Positions 47,954-59,367 of a stretch of DNA of 64,000 nucleotides are shown here, one piece after another. A program made the position numbers and the translations under genes. A model generated the notes under the pieces. It did no database searches. It had not been told where the DNA came from and saw only the letters and a list, made by a program, of their open reading frames with translations. Position 1 is the stretch's first letter, and each line of letters starts with the position of its first letter. Source of the stretch: Vigna angularis (Eukaryota > Streptophyta > Magnoliopsida > Fabales > Fabaceae); contig NC_068971.1 of NCBI RefSeq assembly GCF_016808095.1, forward strand, positions 26,928,131 to 26,992,130, read 5' to 3'.

Positions 47954-48141
47954 TATAGAAAAAATCACTTTGAATTAATTTTATTTCTGGGTTACAATAG
48001 TATAAATATATAAATTGATAACGTAAATTGGAAAGAGTCAAGGGAACAAACTCCACCAATTTAGCACTAACAATAAACCAAAATAAAGGGAAAGCATATA
48101 TACAAAAGTTGACTAATAAAAACTAATTATTATAATTGATA
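47954..48141 (-). repeat. 3' LTR of the TA...TA copia
   Basis: 188 bp. Compared with the other LTR it has extra bases after GATAACGTAA and lacks the doubled AAACTAATTATTATAATT. Confidence 0.85.
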
Positions 48142-48806
48142 TCCTCCCGCAAGTTAGACGATCTGGAAGAGAGATGCAACTTGGACAGTAATGAGTCAAA
48201 CCGAGGGCGAAGTAGAGGCTTTGTGAGTATATCAGCAAGTTGATTATTGGTAGACACAAAGGACACCCGAAACTTGCCTTTTTGAACATTTTCACGAACA
48301 AAATGATAGGCCAAGGGTATATGTTTCATTTGAGAGTGGAAAACAGGATTAGCGCTAAGAGTTGTGGCACCAAGATTGTCACAACAGATAACTGGATTGG
48401 TTGTGGGCATGTGACCAAGTTCAGTGAACAAGGATAAGACCCATAGAAGCTCACTAGCCGTGTCAACCAAGGCTTTGTATTATGCTTCAGTTGAGGAATG
48501 ATCAACAGAGCGTTGTTTCTGGGAGCTCCAAGAGATGGGAATGCTACCGAGATACAACAAATAATCAGTGGTGGAGATGTAATCATCCTTATCACCTGCC
48601 CAATCTACATCGGAGTAAGTATGAAAAGTTAGCAGAGCAGTTTTCGAGATGAAGATGCCTTTGTTGCAAGAGCCCGCTAAATAACGAAGCACTCGTTTGA
48701 GGGTAGACCAATGCGTCGTTCTGGGGTGTTGCATGAATTGCGCAAATTTGTTGGTGCTGAAGGCAATGTCCGGGCGAGTAAGACTTAAGTATTGAAGACT
48801 TCCCAC
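48123..48806 (-). pseudogene. copia RNase H domain
   Basis: The sequence shows YLAGSCNKG, DVDWAGDKDD, an SWSSQKQRSVDHSSTEA stretch, then ASELLWVLSLFTELG, CDNLGATTLSANPVFHSQMK and the ending NNQLADILTKPL. All are typical of copia RNase H. A stop lies between the two frames (48806-48480 and 48470-48123). Confidence 0.88.
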
Positions 48807-49820
48807 GAGTGTGCGATACTCAGTTGGGGAAGGTAGGAAATCACTAGAATCCTTGAGTAATTGAGCACTGGCGGATAAGGGAGTGGATGTTGTTTTGTGT
48901 TAGCCATGCCTGATTTATGGAGTAGATCATTTATGTATTTCCTTTGCGAAAGAAATAGTCCTGTAGCAGAAGGAATTACTTCGACGCCCAAGAAATAGTT
49001 AAGAAAGCCAAGGTCTTTTAGCGAAAACCGAGCAGCAAGGGTGGAAATAAGGTTGGACAACTCTGTAGAGGAACTCCTAGTGACAATTATATCAACAACA
49101 TATACTAATAAATATAGTGTGGAACCTGATTTTTGGTAGATGAAGTGAGATGCATCTGCAGTTGAATTGACAAAGCCAAGAGAAAGTAGAACACTCGAAG
49201 CTCCGTATACCAGGCGTGGGGTGCTTGTTTTAGCCCATATAGTGCCTTTTTTAGGCGGCAAACATGATGAGGGAAACTTTTGTTGACAAAACCAGGGGGC
49301 TGGAGCATGAAAACTTCCTCTTTGAGTGTCCCTTGAAGAAACACATTTTGACATTAAGTTGGCGGATGAACCATCCTTGATGAACTACAAGTGTGAGGAT
49401 AATGCGAATGTTGACCTGTTTAACAACCAGACTGAATGTCTCTATATATTCCCAACCAGGGCGTTGGTGAAAACCTTTGGGGACTAGCCGAGCCTTGTAC
49501 CGATCAATCGAGCAATCTGAGTGTCTTTTGATTCGAAAAACCCATTTGCAGCCAACCAAATTTTGGGTAGAGGACCAACTGAAAAGTTCCCAAGTGTTGT
49601 TGTGGTGTAAGGCGTCAAACTTAGCTTGCATATCTAAGTCCCAATCAGGGTCGCGAAGAGCTTGGGTGATGGTGCTGGGCTCAAGTGGAGAAGAGGGTTG
49701 GACATGGAGGTTAAACTTCTTGAAGGGTTTGACAATGTTATTTTCAGACCGGGTAATGATGTCACCACCATTGGTTTGGGGTCTCCTGTTGGGGTTGATA
49801 TTGGGTTGGGATGGTGGCAT
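48785..49820 (-). pseudogene. copia reverse transcriptase
   Basis: Recognisable blocks are [68 protein letters not shown], and LKDLGFLNYFLGVEV. The catalytic box reads YVVDIIV in place of YVDDIIV, so one Asp is lost. Several frameshifts split the domain into at least three frames. Confidence 0.88.
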
Positions 49821-49892
49821 AGAACATTGTGGGGATGGTGTTGAGGTTGGAGGTGAGGGAGGGGATTCGGAGTGTCCAGTGAAGGGTTGGAC

Positions 49893-51204
49893 CTAAGGCG
49901 AGGAGTTGGGGAAGGATGAAGTTGAAGAGGCAGCTGAGACCTCCTCCGGTGGGTTTAGAGTGGTATTGACCATGGGTTGGTTTATGGGATGGAGTATGGA
50001 GAGTTGAAGTGGGTCGTGTGTTTGCTCTACACTCAGACTGGCTTGAGGTGCTAGGGAGCTGTACGGGAATTCAGATTCAACGAACTTTACATGGCGAGAG
50101 GTGTAGATCTTTCCTGTGGTTGGATTGAGACACAAGTATGCATGTTGATCAACCGAGTAACCTACAAAAACACACATAGCAGACTTTGGTGCAAGTTTAT
50201 GGTTAGCATATGGTTTAATCTAGGGAAAACACAAACAACCAAAACACTTTAACTTATGATAATCCGGGCTAATTTTGAGTAATTTGGAATAGAGTGACTG
50301 GTACCCAAGAATTGGTGTTGGGAGGCGATTTATGAGATAGGCGGTTGTTGTCATGGCGTGAGGCCAATATGTGAGCGGTAAACCCGACTGGTGAAGAAGA
50401 GAGAGACCGGGTTCAACAATGTATCGATTCCGACGTTCGGAAATTCCATTGTGTTCAGGTGTATGAGGTGGGGGTGGTGTGATGACTTATTCCATGAGTG
50501 GTTAAAAAAGGACGAAGACCAATATATTCGTCACCATTATCCGTATAAAGAATTTTGATGTTGTGATGAAAGAATTTTTCAACAAGCGATTTAAATTTGG
50601 GAAACAGAGTTTGCACATCAGATTTACGTTTTATCGGATATAGCCAAATATAGCGAGTAAAATGATCAACAAACATGCAATAGTAGCGAAGACCATCAAT
50701 TGATAAAACAGGAGAAGTCCATACATCAGAGAAAATTATTTCCAAAGGATAAGATGATTTAAGAATGGATTCATAGAAAGGAAGTTTATGACTTTTGCTA
50801 ATTTGACATGAGTTGCAATCTGATTGCTGGAATTTTTTTGAACCCAAAGAAAAATGTTGTTGAATAAATGTGAAGATAGAAGAGGAGGGATGCCTAAGTT
50901 TATGGTGCCATGAAGCAGAGGAGTCTATGTAGACAAAGTGGACAGAGAGGGAGTTGGCAGGCCAAAGATAGAGTTCGTCCAAACATGAGCCCTTATGTGT
51001 TGTTTGACCCGTCTGCAAGTTCTTCACATGAAAAACGTTTGGCAAGAAAACAACAGCAGAGTTAGTTTGTTTGGTGAGCTGAGAGACAGAAAGGATTTTT
51101 TGTTGCATGGAAGGAACGCACAAAGTATGTGAGAGGGATAAATCATTACGTAAAAGTGTTCTAGAATGAGAGATGTTTAAACATGAACCATTACATATAA
51201 ACAA
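49893..51204 (-). pseudogene. copia integrase
   Basis: The zinc-binding segment (HHKLRHPSSS and CNSCQISKSHKLPF) is followed by the core: FSDVWTSPVLSIDGLRYY with the first Asp, KILYTDNGDEYIGL with the second, and further on in another frame HNGISERRNRYIVEPG with the Glu. The C-terminal part (CVFVGYSVDQHAYLCLNP) is present. The core is broken by frameshifts near 50455 and 50220. Confidence 0.85.
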
Positions 51205-52248
51205 TGAGTTTGGACTCGTGAACGGATGATGAAGCGCTAGATTAGCAAGATCATTGGTGACGTGATGCGTCGCTCCACTGTCAACCAGAAAATTAGTTTG
51301 AGATGTGCCAGCAGTTGCAGTATGGACCTGAACCTGTCCAGGGTTAGCAGAAGAGGAATGAGGAGGCAGTAGGACACTAAGGTGCTGCTATTTGAAGGTG
51401 TGACACTGAGACAGAACATGAACCTTGACATTGCACCACTAATAGCGACCAAGAAACGGTTTGCGATTGCTAGGACGTGAAGTTGATGATGCAGAAAATT
51501 GCCCAGACCGAGTTTTTTCATAATGGTTGGATCGAGCCTGTGCATTCAAGGTTGTCATGGGAGTAGGAACATGTCGTTGAGTAGCAACAAGGGAGAGTTC
51601 TTAAATGAGAAGCTTCTCGAGGAGGTCATAAAAGATAATGGCAATGTCCCTTGCATTGACGCTATCAATAACAACTCTATAGCCATCGTCGAGGCCACGC
51701 AAGACATGGTCAGTCATGTCTTCAACGGAGATAGAAGAGCCAAGTGAGGCAAGGACATCTGTAGTTTGCTTCAGAGAATGCATCTAGGTGGTGATGGATT
51801 AGGTACCTTTGGACGTCGTATGAAGACGCTCCTTTAACTGCTTGAGGTGGCTGCGAGATGCCTCAGCATAGGTGCATTGGAGAAGAGTCCAGAGATCATG
51901 TGATGTCATTGTTTTAGACACTAGGGATGCCACTTCAGGGGAGAGAGTGGTGAGGAGAGCACCGTATATGAGACGGTCGTGTCGACGCCATGTTTGATAA
52001 GCAAGATTCGGAGTTGTCACCAAAGGTTCAACGGTGGTGGAGACTGTCGTCACCAGCGTAGGAAAGGATTCATCTGGATATTTGAGAAGATCATTGTCAT
52101 CAAGGAGAGCTTCAACTTGAAGTTTCCAGGTGAGGTAATTGGAGGGAAAAAGCTTGGTTACACTACTTAAGGTGATGCAAGTGAAGGGTTTTGACGGCTC
52201 ATGAGGGTTGCTAATAGATGAAGAGTCGTCGTTGGCCATGGTTGGCAA
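51205..52248 (-). pseudogene. copia gag and protease region
   Basis: Gag starts at MANDDSSS near 52239 and shows FPSNYLTWKLQVEALL, the YQTWRRHDRLIYGALL stretch and HDLWTLLQCTYAEASRS. A second segment (51783-51601) carries TDHVLRGLDDGYRVVIDS. The zinc knuckle near 51430 is degraded. The protease motif VDSGATHHVTNDLANL survives at about 51290-51240. Stops divide the region. Confidence 0.82.
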
Positions 52249-52324
52249 AAAGAAAGGAAGGAGCGGCGTCCTGTGTTGGAGAAAAAAAAAGAAGGAAGGA
52301 AAGGATCGTGTATTAGTCTGATAC

Positions 52325-52509
52325 TATAAAAAAAATTCACTTTGAATTAATTTTATTTCTAGGTTACACTAGTACAAATATACAAATTGATAACGTAACA
52401 TCCACCAATTTAACATTGACAATTAACCTAAATAAAGGAAAAATAGATATAAAAAATTGACTAATAAAAACTAATTATTATAATTTAAAACTAATTATTA
52501 TAATTGATA
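52325..52509 (-). repeat. 5' LTR of the TA...TA copia
   Basis: 185 bp with a doubled AAACTAATTATTATAATT at 52467-52503 and a deletion of about 22 bp relative to the 3' LTR. The two LTRs are visibly diverged, so the insertion is old. Confidence 0.85.
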
Positions 52510-52800
52510 TCATGAATCTGACCTACACTTAAAATAATAAATTTATATATTTTATCTTTCTATAATATACAAACTATTTTACTTTTATTTAATATAAAAC
52601 TTAAACTAACGTTTTAATTCAATATATACGATAAACAAATTTATATATCATATACTCCAATAGAACTTAAATTTATTTGGTTAAAGTAATTGAAATAATA
52701 AAAATCAACCGACAACCATAACCAAGAAATTCCATTGACCTTTTTACGTGTGATTTTTTCTAATATGATTAAAACTAATAAAATACAATAATGTTTAAAT

Positions 52801-53423
52801 TAGTGCCGTCAAAATAGGTTGAAACTCGTGAGGCAACCCGGCTCATTGCGGTTTGAGTTGGGTTGGGTTGAAAAAAAATACAAAATTTTTTATGCGAGCC
52901 AATTTTGACCCGGCTCACTAAGAACCCGGTTCACACGGGTTAAACCCGTGGTGGGTTAGATTGGCTCACCAGCCCACCTACTTTTTTTAATTAAATTAAT
53001 TATTCAAATCCTATTTTTTTTATTGAAATCAAATTAATTAAATTAATTATTCAAAATGTACAACCTTTACTTAGCAATAGAGCCTTTCGCATTGGTGTCT
53101 TTCCAAAAGTTCCCCTCTGCAAATAAAACCCTAAGATTATAGATTAGATAATATTATAGATGGAGATAAAGAAGAAGATGCTTCAAGAGAGCATAATACT
53201 ATGAATTTATGCATTCAAGACTCCAATTTAATAGATGGATAATATTATAGATTGGATAATTCAGGAATATATGATTTGTTTTATCTTGTTTTTAGACCTA
53301 TTTACAAGCATGACAGCTTTATCTTGTGCTATATATTTTTGTTAACGGCTATATGTAGTTTCTTGGTCAAACGGTTGTGTATGTCTCATTAAACTAAATT
53401 GGCAAAATTTTATGCTTGATAGC

Positions 53424-53522
<99 letters not shown>

Positions 53523-53806
53523 CAATATATTTCTTTTGTTTCATTTTTTTTATATCAATTGGTCCAATTATTACTGTTTCAATTTGATTGATCAAAGTAA
53601 CATGTTATAAGAATCTGAGAAGAAGAGGGTGAAAAAAAAGTTAATTAAGTGAGCCAATGAGCCAACCCGTTTAACCCACCAACCCGTGGTGGGTCGGATC
53701 GGGTTCGAATTTTTTCGACTCGCTAATAAATAAGTCGGGTTGGATTGACTTACTAAGTGATCAACCCATGGTGAGTCGGGCCGGATTACCCGTTTTGACA
53801 GCTATA
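52801..53806. mobile_element. non-autonomous hAT element, second copy
   Basis: The left end is TAGTGCCGTCAAAA and the right end inverts to TATAGCTGTCAAAA. The right 170 bp inverted match the left part of the element at 8164 closely (for example TTGGTGGGTTAAACGGGTTG). The flanking 8 bp (GTTTAAAT and ATATAAAT) agree at six of eight positions. A (TA)n tract of about 95 bp lies inside. No transposase. Confidence 0.75.
53427..53521. repeat. (TA)n microsatellite
   Basis: An uninterrupted TA run of about 95 bp inside the hAT copy. Confidence 0.95.
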
Positions 53807-53814
53807 ATATAAAT

Positions 53815-55789
53815 TAGATAAGTAAGCAAGTCCTATATATAATAATTTATATTTTTTTTATAAGATATAAATGAGCAATTTGAGTGAATATCCTTAAGAA
53901 AACTATTTTATACTGTACAATACTTGGCAATTGTTTAAGTGAAATTGAATCCATCATTAGGAGATGAACCGTAGACTCCTAAACCTGTTGCCTGAAGTTT
54001 AGGGAACAGGGGTCCTAACTATGGGGGTGAGGTAGGTTTTATGTACTCTTGTGTATTCTTCTTATTGTTTTTGTACCTTTTCTAAATTATGTCTCCATTC
54101 TCAAACTAGGTTTTATGAAATAAAGCAAAGTTTTCGGCACCTTTATCTTTAGTTTATTGTCATCACAGTGAACCGCACATTTTATAAACAATAATGAAAC
54201 TAACCAAGTATGAAACATTGAATATTAAAATGCAGAATAAAGAACGTAACAAGGTTTGGTAACAAACTTAGATTCGAGTCCCCACCACTCACCTACACGA
54301 AAACCTTTTTTGCCGCCATTAGTGGTGCTTCATTCATTTTAGTTAAGCACGAAATATGGCAAATTATGAGGATTCTGTGTCTCTGTTCACTTCACAAAAA
54401 TGGATAGATAAGATAGGAAAAACACAATGACAGAATGACTCTAGCACAAAAATTTCATCTTCATTATTTTATTTCAATGTGGTTGTCATCTGGTTTGCAC
54501 CAAAGATTTTTTTATAGACAAGAAAAGAAAAAAGAAGGAACAAGCTATCTTATTGATCCACACCTTTTTCCCTTTCTTAATTGGTGCTGATAGTGATGGG
54601 TTAAGAGTGAACATGCTTGTTCCCATTAAAATATAGTACGAGAAGAGCCTTGCAAGTTAAAGTTTCCCGCGCTTACAAATTTTCTCAACTCTATTAAAAA
54701 CTATTTCTAATACCAACTTTCAATGGTAATTTCTGTTAAATAAATACAAAAAGTTGTGTCGTGTGCCTTAATTTAACACGATTCAAATCGAACATCATTG
54801 TTTTCAGTAAAAAACTAGAAAAAGGTAAACCTGTGTCTATTAAGTTTACCAATGGAGATATGAATTGAAGCAGTCCAATAGCACGTGTGTATGTGTGTAT
54901 TTAAATTTTGATTAGTTAAAAATAAAAATAGTGAGTAAGTATGAATTAAGTATGAGGTTAAATGGGGACAGATAGTCAAAGATTGTTTTTGCCCTAGAAG
55001 GAATCTGTCTTGTTCAGTCTGAGTTGAGACTCTTCTATGGACAGTGATACTGGCAGTGATGCATCTTCTGATTATAAAGGCAAAAGACACGATTAAGACA
55101 CCACACCCATACTCCACCGCTAATCAAGGTAACATGTTCCTTCATATGCTGTTCCCACTTTCTTCCTTCTCTGATACTTTATTCTAAGAGATGCCTCAAA
55201 TATTATTATATTCAACTCTTTTGTACTTCTTCTTCCTTTCTTACAATTTTTTTATTTCGTTAATCCTTCACACTTCCTACTCACTCCCTCTAGTGCATGT
55301 GAGAACCTTATTTTAGGGTTAAAAATGTTTTCTCTATATAGATAATCGATTGATCATACCAACAAATCGTACAACTGTTTCAGTCACTGTTCATATAATC
55401 TCAAATATATTCAATATCCTATTCTTTAAAGGTATTGCTTTTGAAAATTAATATATCAACGTCCTTTCACGGGATATAAATTACCAAGAGACTAAGGAGA
55501 GATTATTAATATAGAAGCCCACAACCCTCAATACTAAAGAAATTTCATGTATATATTTATTGAAAAGAGAACTAATGGAAACTTTATTCAACTTTTATTC
55601 CACAAAAATTAGTTATACTGAATAAATTAAAATTAGTGAACTATAAATGTGATTTAATAACGAGACTTTGTATTTCTTACAATAGTTTTTAACATATCAA
55701 AAGTTGTTTTGAAATAAATTAAGTTTTGTCATGCTATAATTTTCTTGTAAATATTTTATCTAGAGGCTCATGTTTTCGATGTAACTCTG
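53815..55789. other. intergenic DNA
   Basis: No gene recognised. A 19-codon ORF near 55033 followed by a GTAACA donor-like site at about 55128 could be an untranslated first exon, but nothing downstream supports a gene. Confidence 0.5.
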
Positions 55790-55920
55790 TGTTGAAAGTC
55801 ATACATCGACTATAGATAAAACCAAATTATAATATATAAGTGGAATGCAAACCTTACTTTACAAGTCGATTTTATGGGGTTGAGTTAAACTTAAAACCAC
55901 TTTCTAATATGGTATTAAAG
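55790..55920 (+). mobile_element. LTR fragment with primer-site remnant
   Basis: It starts TGTTGAAAGTCATACATCGA, a very common legume LTR opening, continues through TATAAGTGGAATGCAAACC and GGGGTTGAGTTAAA, and is followed by TGGTATTAAAGTC, a worn initiator-Met primer site. No second LTR or coding region was seen. Confidence 0.6.
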
Positions 55921-56009
55921 TCATGGTTTTCATAGTAAGTTTGAATAATTTGAGTTGACTTTGGAATCAATCCTTAAATTACGATAAACTTCAAAACTTT
56001 CATTTCTTC

Positions 56010-56866
56010 CCCGAGAAAATCAAAAACACGCGCCTAACCCTAATCCACATTCCTCACTTATCCAATTTATTTTTCTTTTGTTATTAAAGTAGAAAACAAA
56101 TGAACGAGACCAATAAATTGCGGTGTCGCGGGCCACTTTTAATTAACTTATAACTCTTTTGGGATTCGAATCTAAGAAAAAGATGAAAACAACTAAGATA
56201 AAAAAGAAGAATTCAAAAAATGATGAAAAATTTCGTTCCAATTTAATTGAATATAGTACAAAAAAGTTATTACAAAAAGAATACATAGATCTGGAACTAT
56301 ATTTCGTTTCAAGCTGCCAGTATTTTAGTTTTTTTTTAAGTATTTTTTATGATATTGTTGCCCCAACCTATCCATGAATCTAAGAAATAGTGAGAATTCT
56401 TGATTTCTCTCAATCTCTCTCAATTCGAAAATCTAGGATTTGAATTGATGTCCTTTCATCGAATCCTCCTAATTGCATTGATTTATCCGAAAGATTTCAC
56501 TTTAATTGGAATTACGGGTGAAAGAGAGTATGGAGATCAGAGAGAAACAAACTGGATAAGTGAGAAAGGTGGATTAGGGTTAGACGAGTGTTTCTGATTT
56601 TTTTCAATTGAAGATACAGTAGGGATGACAGATAAAAGGTTGGAGTGAGAGAGATGAACGAGTAGGAATGACAGAGAAAAGGTTGGAGTGAGAGAGATGA
56701 AAGAGAAAGGGTTTAGACGAATGAAGGATGTGAGTAAGGGTTTGGGGTTTCTTGTTTTTTTTTTAATTTTGAGAATGAAAATTATTCAAATACCCTTGAT
56801 CTTAAAACTTATAATCCATAATATATGAGGGTATTTTTGTCTACTAAAACTCGATACATATTGTTA
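56010..56866. mobile_element. foldback Mutator-like element, copy B
   Basis: The left arm (56010-56130) and right arm (56520-56866) are inverted relatives of each other and of copy A (4725-6600), for example CTAACCCTAATCCAC against GTGGATTAGGGTTAG-type words. The right arm contains a direct repeat of GAGAGAGATGAACGAGTAGG-like text. The centre (56150-56520) is unrelated to copy A. Confidence 0.6.
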
Positions 56867-56906
56867 AAATGTATCAACTAAAAAAAACGTACGCAAGTTA
56901 GCCAAC

Positions 56907-56908
<2 letters not shown>

Positions 56909-56942
<34 letters not shown>
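56909..56942. repeat. (TA)n microsatellite
   Basis: About 34 bp of TA. Confidence 0.9.
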
Positions 56943-56943
<1 letters not shown>

Positions 56944-56999
56944 GAAAAGGTATACAATTATTGTTTAGATACATGACCAATATGAAAAAAATTGTGTAA

Positions 57000-57613
57000 T
57001 TATTATGAAAATTTTCTCACGAAAAATGTTAGTAAAATTAATATTGTTGACAGATTTAAAAGTGTCATTACAAACAGATATAATTATCGGTAATAGATTT
57101 GTTGGTAAATTTTATTAGTAAAATGAGCATCAAAGTTTTTAATTTTTTATTTTAACCATTTTGTAATAAAATTTGTTAATAATTAAAATTTTTAATATTT
57201 GTTAGTAAATTCATGAGTAAGTTCATTGATAATTTATTTTTTAAAAACTAAGTAAATTTGTCCTAATTAAATATTTTAAAATTTGTTGATTGATTTTTCT
57301 AAAATGTTTTAATAAATCTGTAAATAATTAAAATTTTTAAAATTTATTGAATTTTTAAAATAAATTAGTAATTAATTATTTTTCAAATTCATCGATAATT
57401 GAATTTTCTTAAAAATAATCGATAAATTCAATGGATAACTACGGACTTCTGCAATTCATTGCATTGGATAATTACTAAAAGGTTTTTATCGCCAATAACT
57501 ATCGATGAATTTTTTGTTGTCACTTTTCTGTCGTTGATTTTCTTTTACTAATGAAAGTTTGCTACGATAAATTTTACTTATCGCTAGTTTCAATTTTGTT
57601 GTATTGGATATAT
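57000..57613. mobile_element. degenerate CACTA-type terminal region
   Basis: TTGTTGGTAAATTTTATTAG-like words repeat throughout. The right edge read inward begins CAATACAACAAAATTG, one step from CACTACAACAAAA. It is probably an old relative of the end at 46986. Confidence 0.4.
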
Positions 57614-58036
57614 GCATCAATATGTCTTTTCTTTATTGACCTTCATGGGCGGTGAATCCTAGTTGAATTAACTTGCATTGCCCTCTATAGGTGATGTAGG
57701 GATACTATAGTGATATCATGCCTTATGGTAGTGGTCATAAGCATGAAACTCATGTTAACAATATCTTGATTTCATTGTAATCTATTCACATGGACATGGC
57801 TTATGGTGGTGAGAAACTAAATGAGACTTGTCTTGTTAGATAACAAATATTTTATGTCACCTTAATATCAAAACATTGGTCATCTAAGGTTGTGTTCAAG
57901 ATATATTAGATATTAGTTTTTAGTGGGACTTCTTCTATATGATTTAGTGTCTGAGGGAAAAACTTTATATTTAGTTATGACATGATGTGTGGCTGAATAT
58001 AAGTTATTTAACATTCATGAGCATGATCTTGATATT
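57614..58036. other. intergenic DNA
   Basis: Nothing recognised. Confidence 0.5.
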
Positions 58037-59193
58037 TGTTTTGTTTTCACTATCTTTGTGATTAATCTTCCTTGTGTTGAATATAAATATAGGATCCTCT
58101 ATTTATAATAGAACAAATATGGGCTAAGTTCAAAATACAAATAAGAAATAATAAAAAACTAACAAATTATAAAAGATAAATATAAAATAAAGATAATATA
58201 TCTAACACTCCCCCTCAAACTAGTGCATACAAATCGTATTTATCAAGCTTGTTACTAATATAATCGATAAAGAATTAGTGAAAATATTTGTTTCTGCACC
58301 CGAGTGACACTAAATTGTTAATGATTTCTTAATATGACATAGAAGACGAAATACCAATCTAGAAGACTCCCCTTGAGCAACAAATCTGAGAGGTAGCTCC
58401 ATGTAAATCTCTTCTTGGAAACCGCCATTAACGAATGAATTGTTGACATTCAATGGATAAAGATGTTATTGTTGAAGGGTCACCATAGCTATAAAAAAAC
58501 TAACAAAAGTTATCTTTGCCACGGGAGAAAAACATATATGGATGGGTCAAACACAATGGTGAAAAAAGGGAGGTCAAAAGAGACAACTGCGAAAGAAGTC
58601 TTGGACAAACAAGAGAGAAACCTTTAAAAATTAAAGATTCTCCAATCAAGACACCTGAGAGAGGTAAAAAAAATGACCTTGATGCTTTGAATAGCTGTTT
58701 GAGAGGATACAGACGTGCGACCACACATGAATGACCTAAAAGAGGAAAAGACTAACCTTGACACTTTAAATCATTGTTTAAGAAGAAACAAGATGTGTTA
58801 CCACACACGACGAAACTTAGAGCGTGTAGGAGCTTTGATGAAGACGTCGTTGACGACACAATGGTTGTTTGGCCAAGACGATCAGAACTATGTGATCATC
58901 GATCGCAACTAAAACTCCGGTGGTGGTAGTGGTAGAACACGGTGCCACCAGTAGCATCGGGTGTAATGTCAAAAGCAATAGAAATTTTTTCTAAAAAGAA
59001 CCTTAGGCTTTGATATCGTGTTGAATATAATGAAGATTATGTATGTGATTAATCTCCCTTGTGTTGAATATACACATAGGGTCCTCTATTTATAATAGAA
59101 GAAATATGGAGTAAGCTCAAAATACAAATAAGAAATAATAACAAATAAACTAAAGATAAAAGATAATATAAAATAAGAAAAATATATCTAACA
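58037..59193 (-). mobile_element. Ty1-copia remnant with most of the interior deleted
   Basis: LTRs at about 58037-58207 and 59019-59193 share TTGTGTTGAATATA, CCTCTATTTATAATAGAA and ATATATCTAACA. On the minus strand the LTR starts TGTTAGATATA and ends ATATTCAACA. The purine tract (GAGGGGGAG, minus strand) abuts the 3' LTR and GATATCAAAGCC, a primer-site relative, abuts the 5' LTR. Only 811 bp remain between LTRs, so gag-pol is essentially gone; a short C-terminal RNase H-like tail may remain near 58208-58280. Confidence 0.8.
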
Positions 59194-59367
59194 AGTTTTG
59201 TAGGTTGTTACATCCTTGTGTAGTGTAAATGTGATTAGAGAAGAATACGAAGAAGAAGGATAAAAGAAACTTTCAATATAAATAACATAAAAAGGTATAA
59301 AAAAAAAAGAATACAAAATAAGATTTTAAGATACTTTCACAAGAGACAAGCTAAAACAAGGAACAAA

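Larger units (their letters stand above)
47954..52509 (-). mobile_element. Ty1-copia retrotransposon, leftward, decayed, with TA...TA LTRs
   Basis: Two LTRs (47954-48141 and 52325-52509) enclose gag, protease, integrase, reverse transcriptase and RNase H in copia order on the minus strand. On that strand the LTR starts TATCAATTATAATAATTAG and ends ...CTATA or ...TTATA, so the usual TG...CA ends are replaced by TA...TA. Flanks ACATG (47949-47953) and TCATG (52510-52514) look like a worn 5-bp duplication. The primer site (GTATCAGACTA, minus strand) abuts the 5' LTR and the purine tract GCGGGAGGA abuts the 3' LTR. There are many stops and frameshifts. Confidence 0.88.

Noticed and set aside
55033..55130. 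Short ORF plus donor-like site as a gene start
   Set aside because: Nineteen codons only, with no downstream exon or family similarity.
58500..58912. ORFs between the gutted copia LTRs
   Set aside because: They overlap on both strands, are rich in charged residues and have no copia domain motif.
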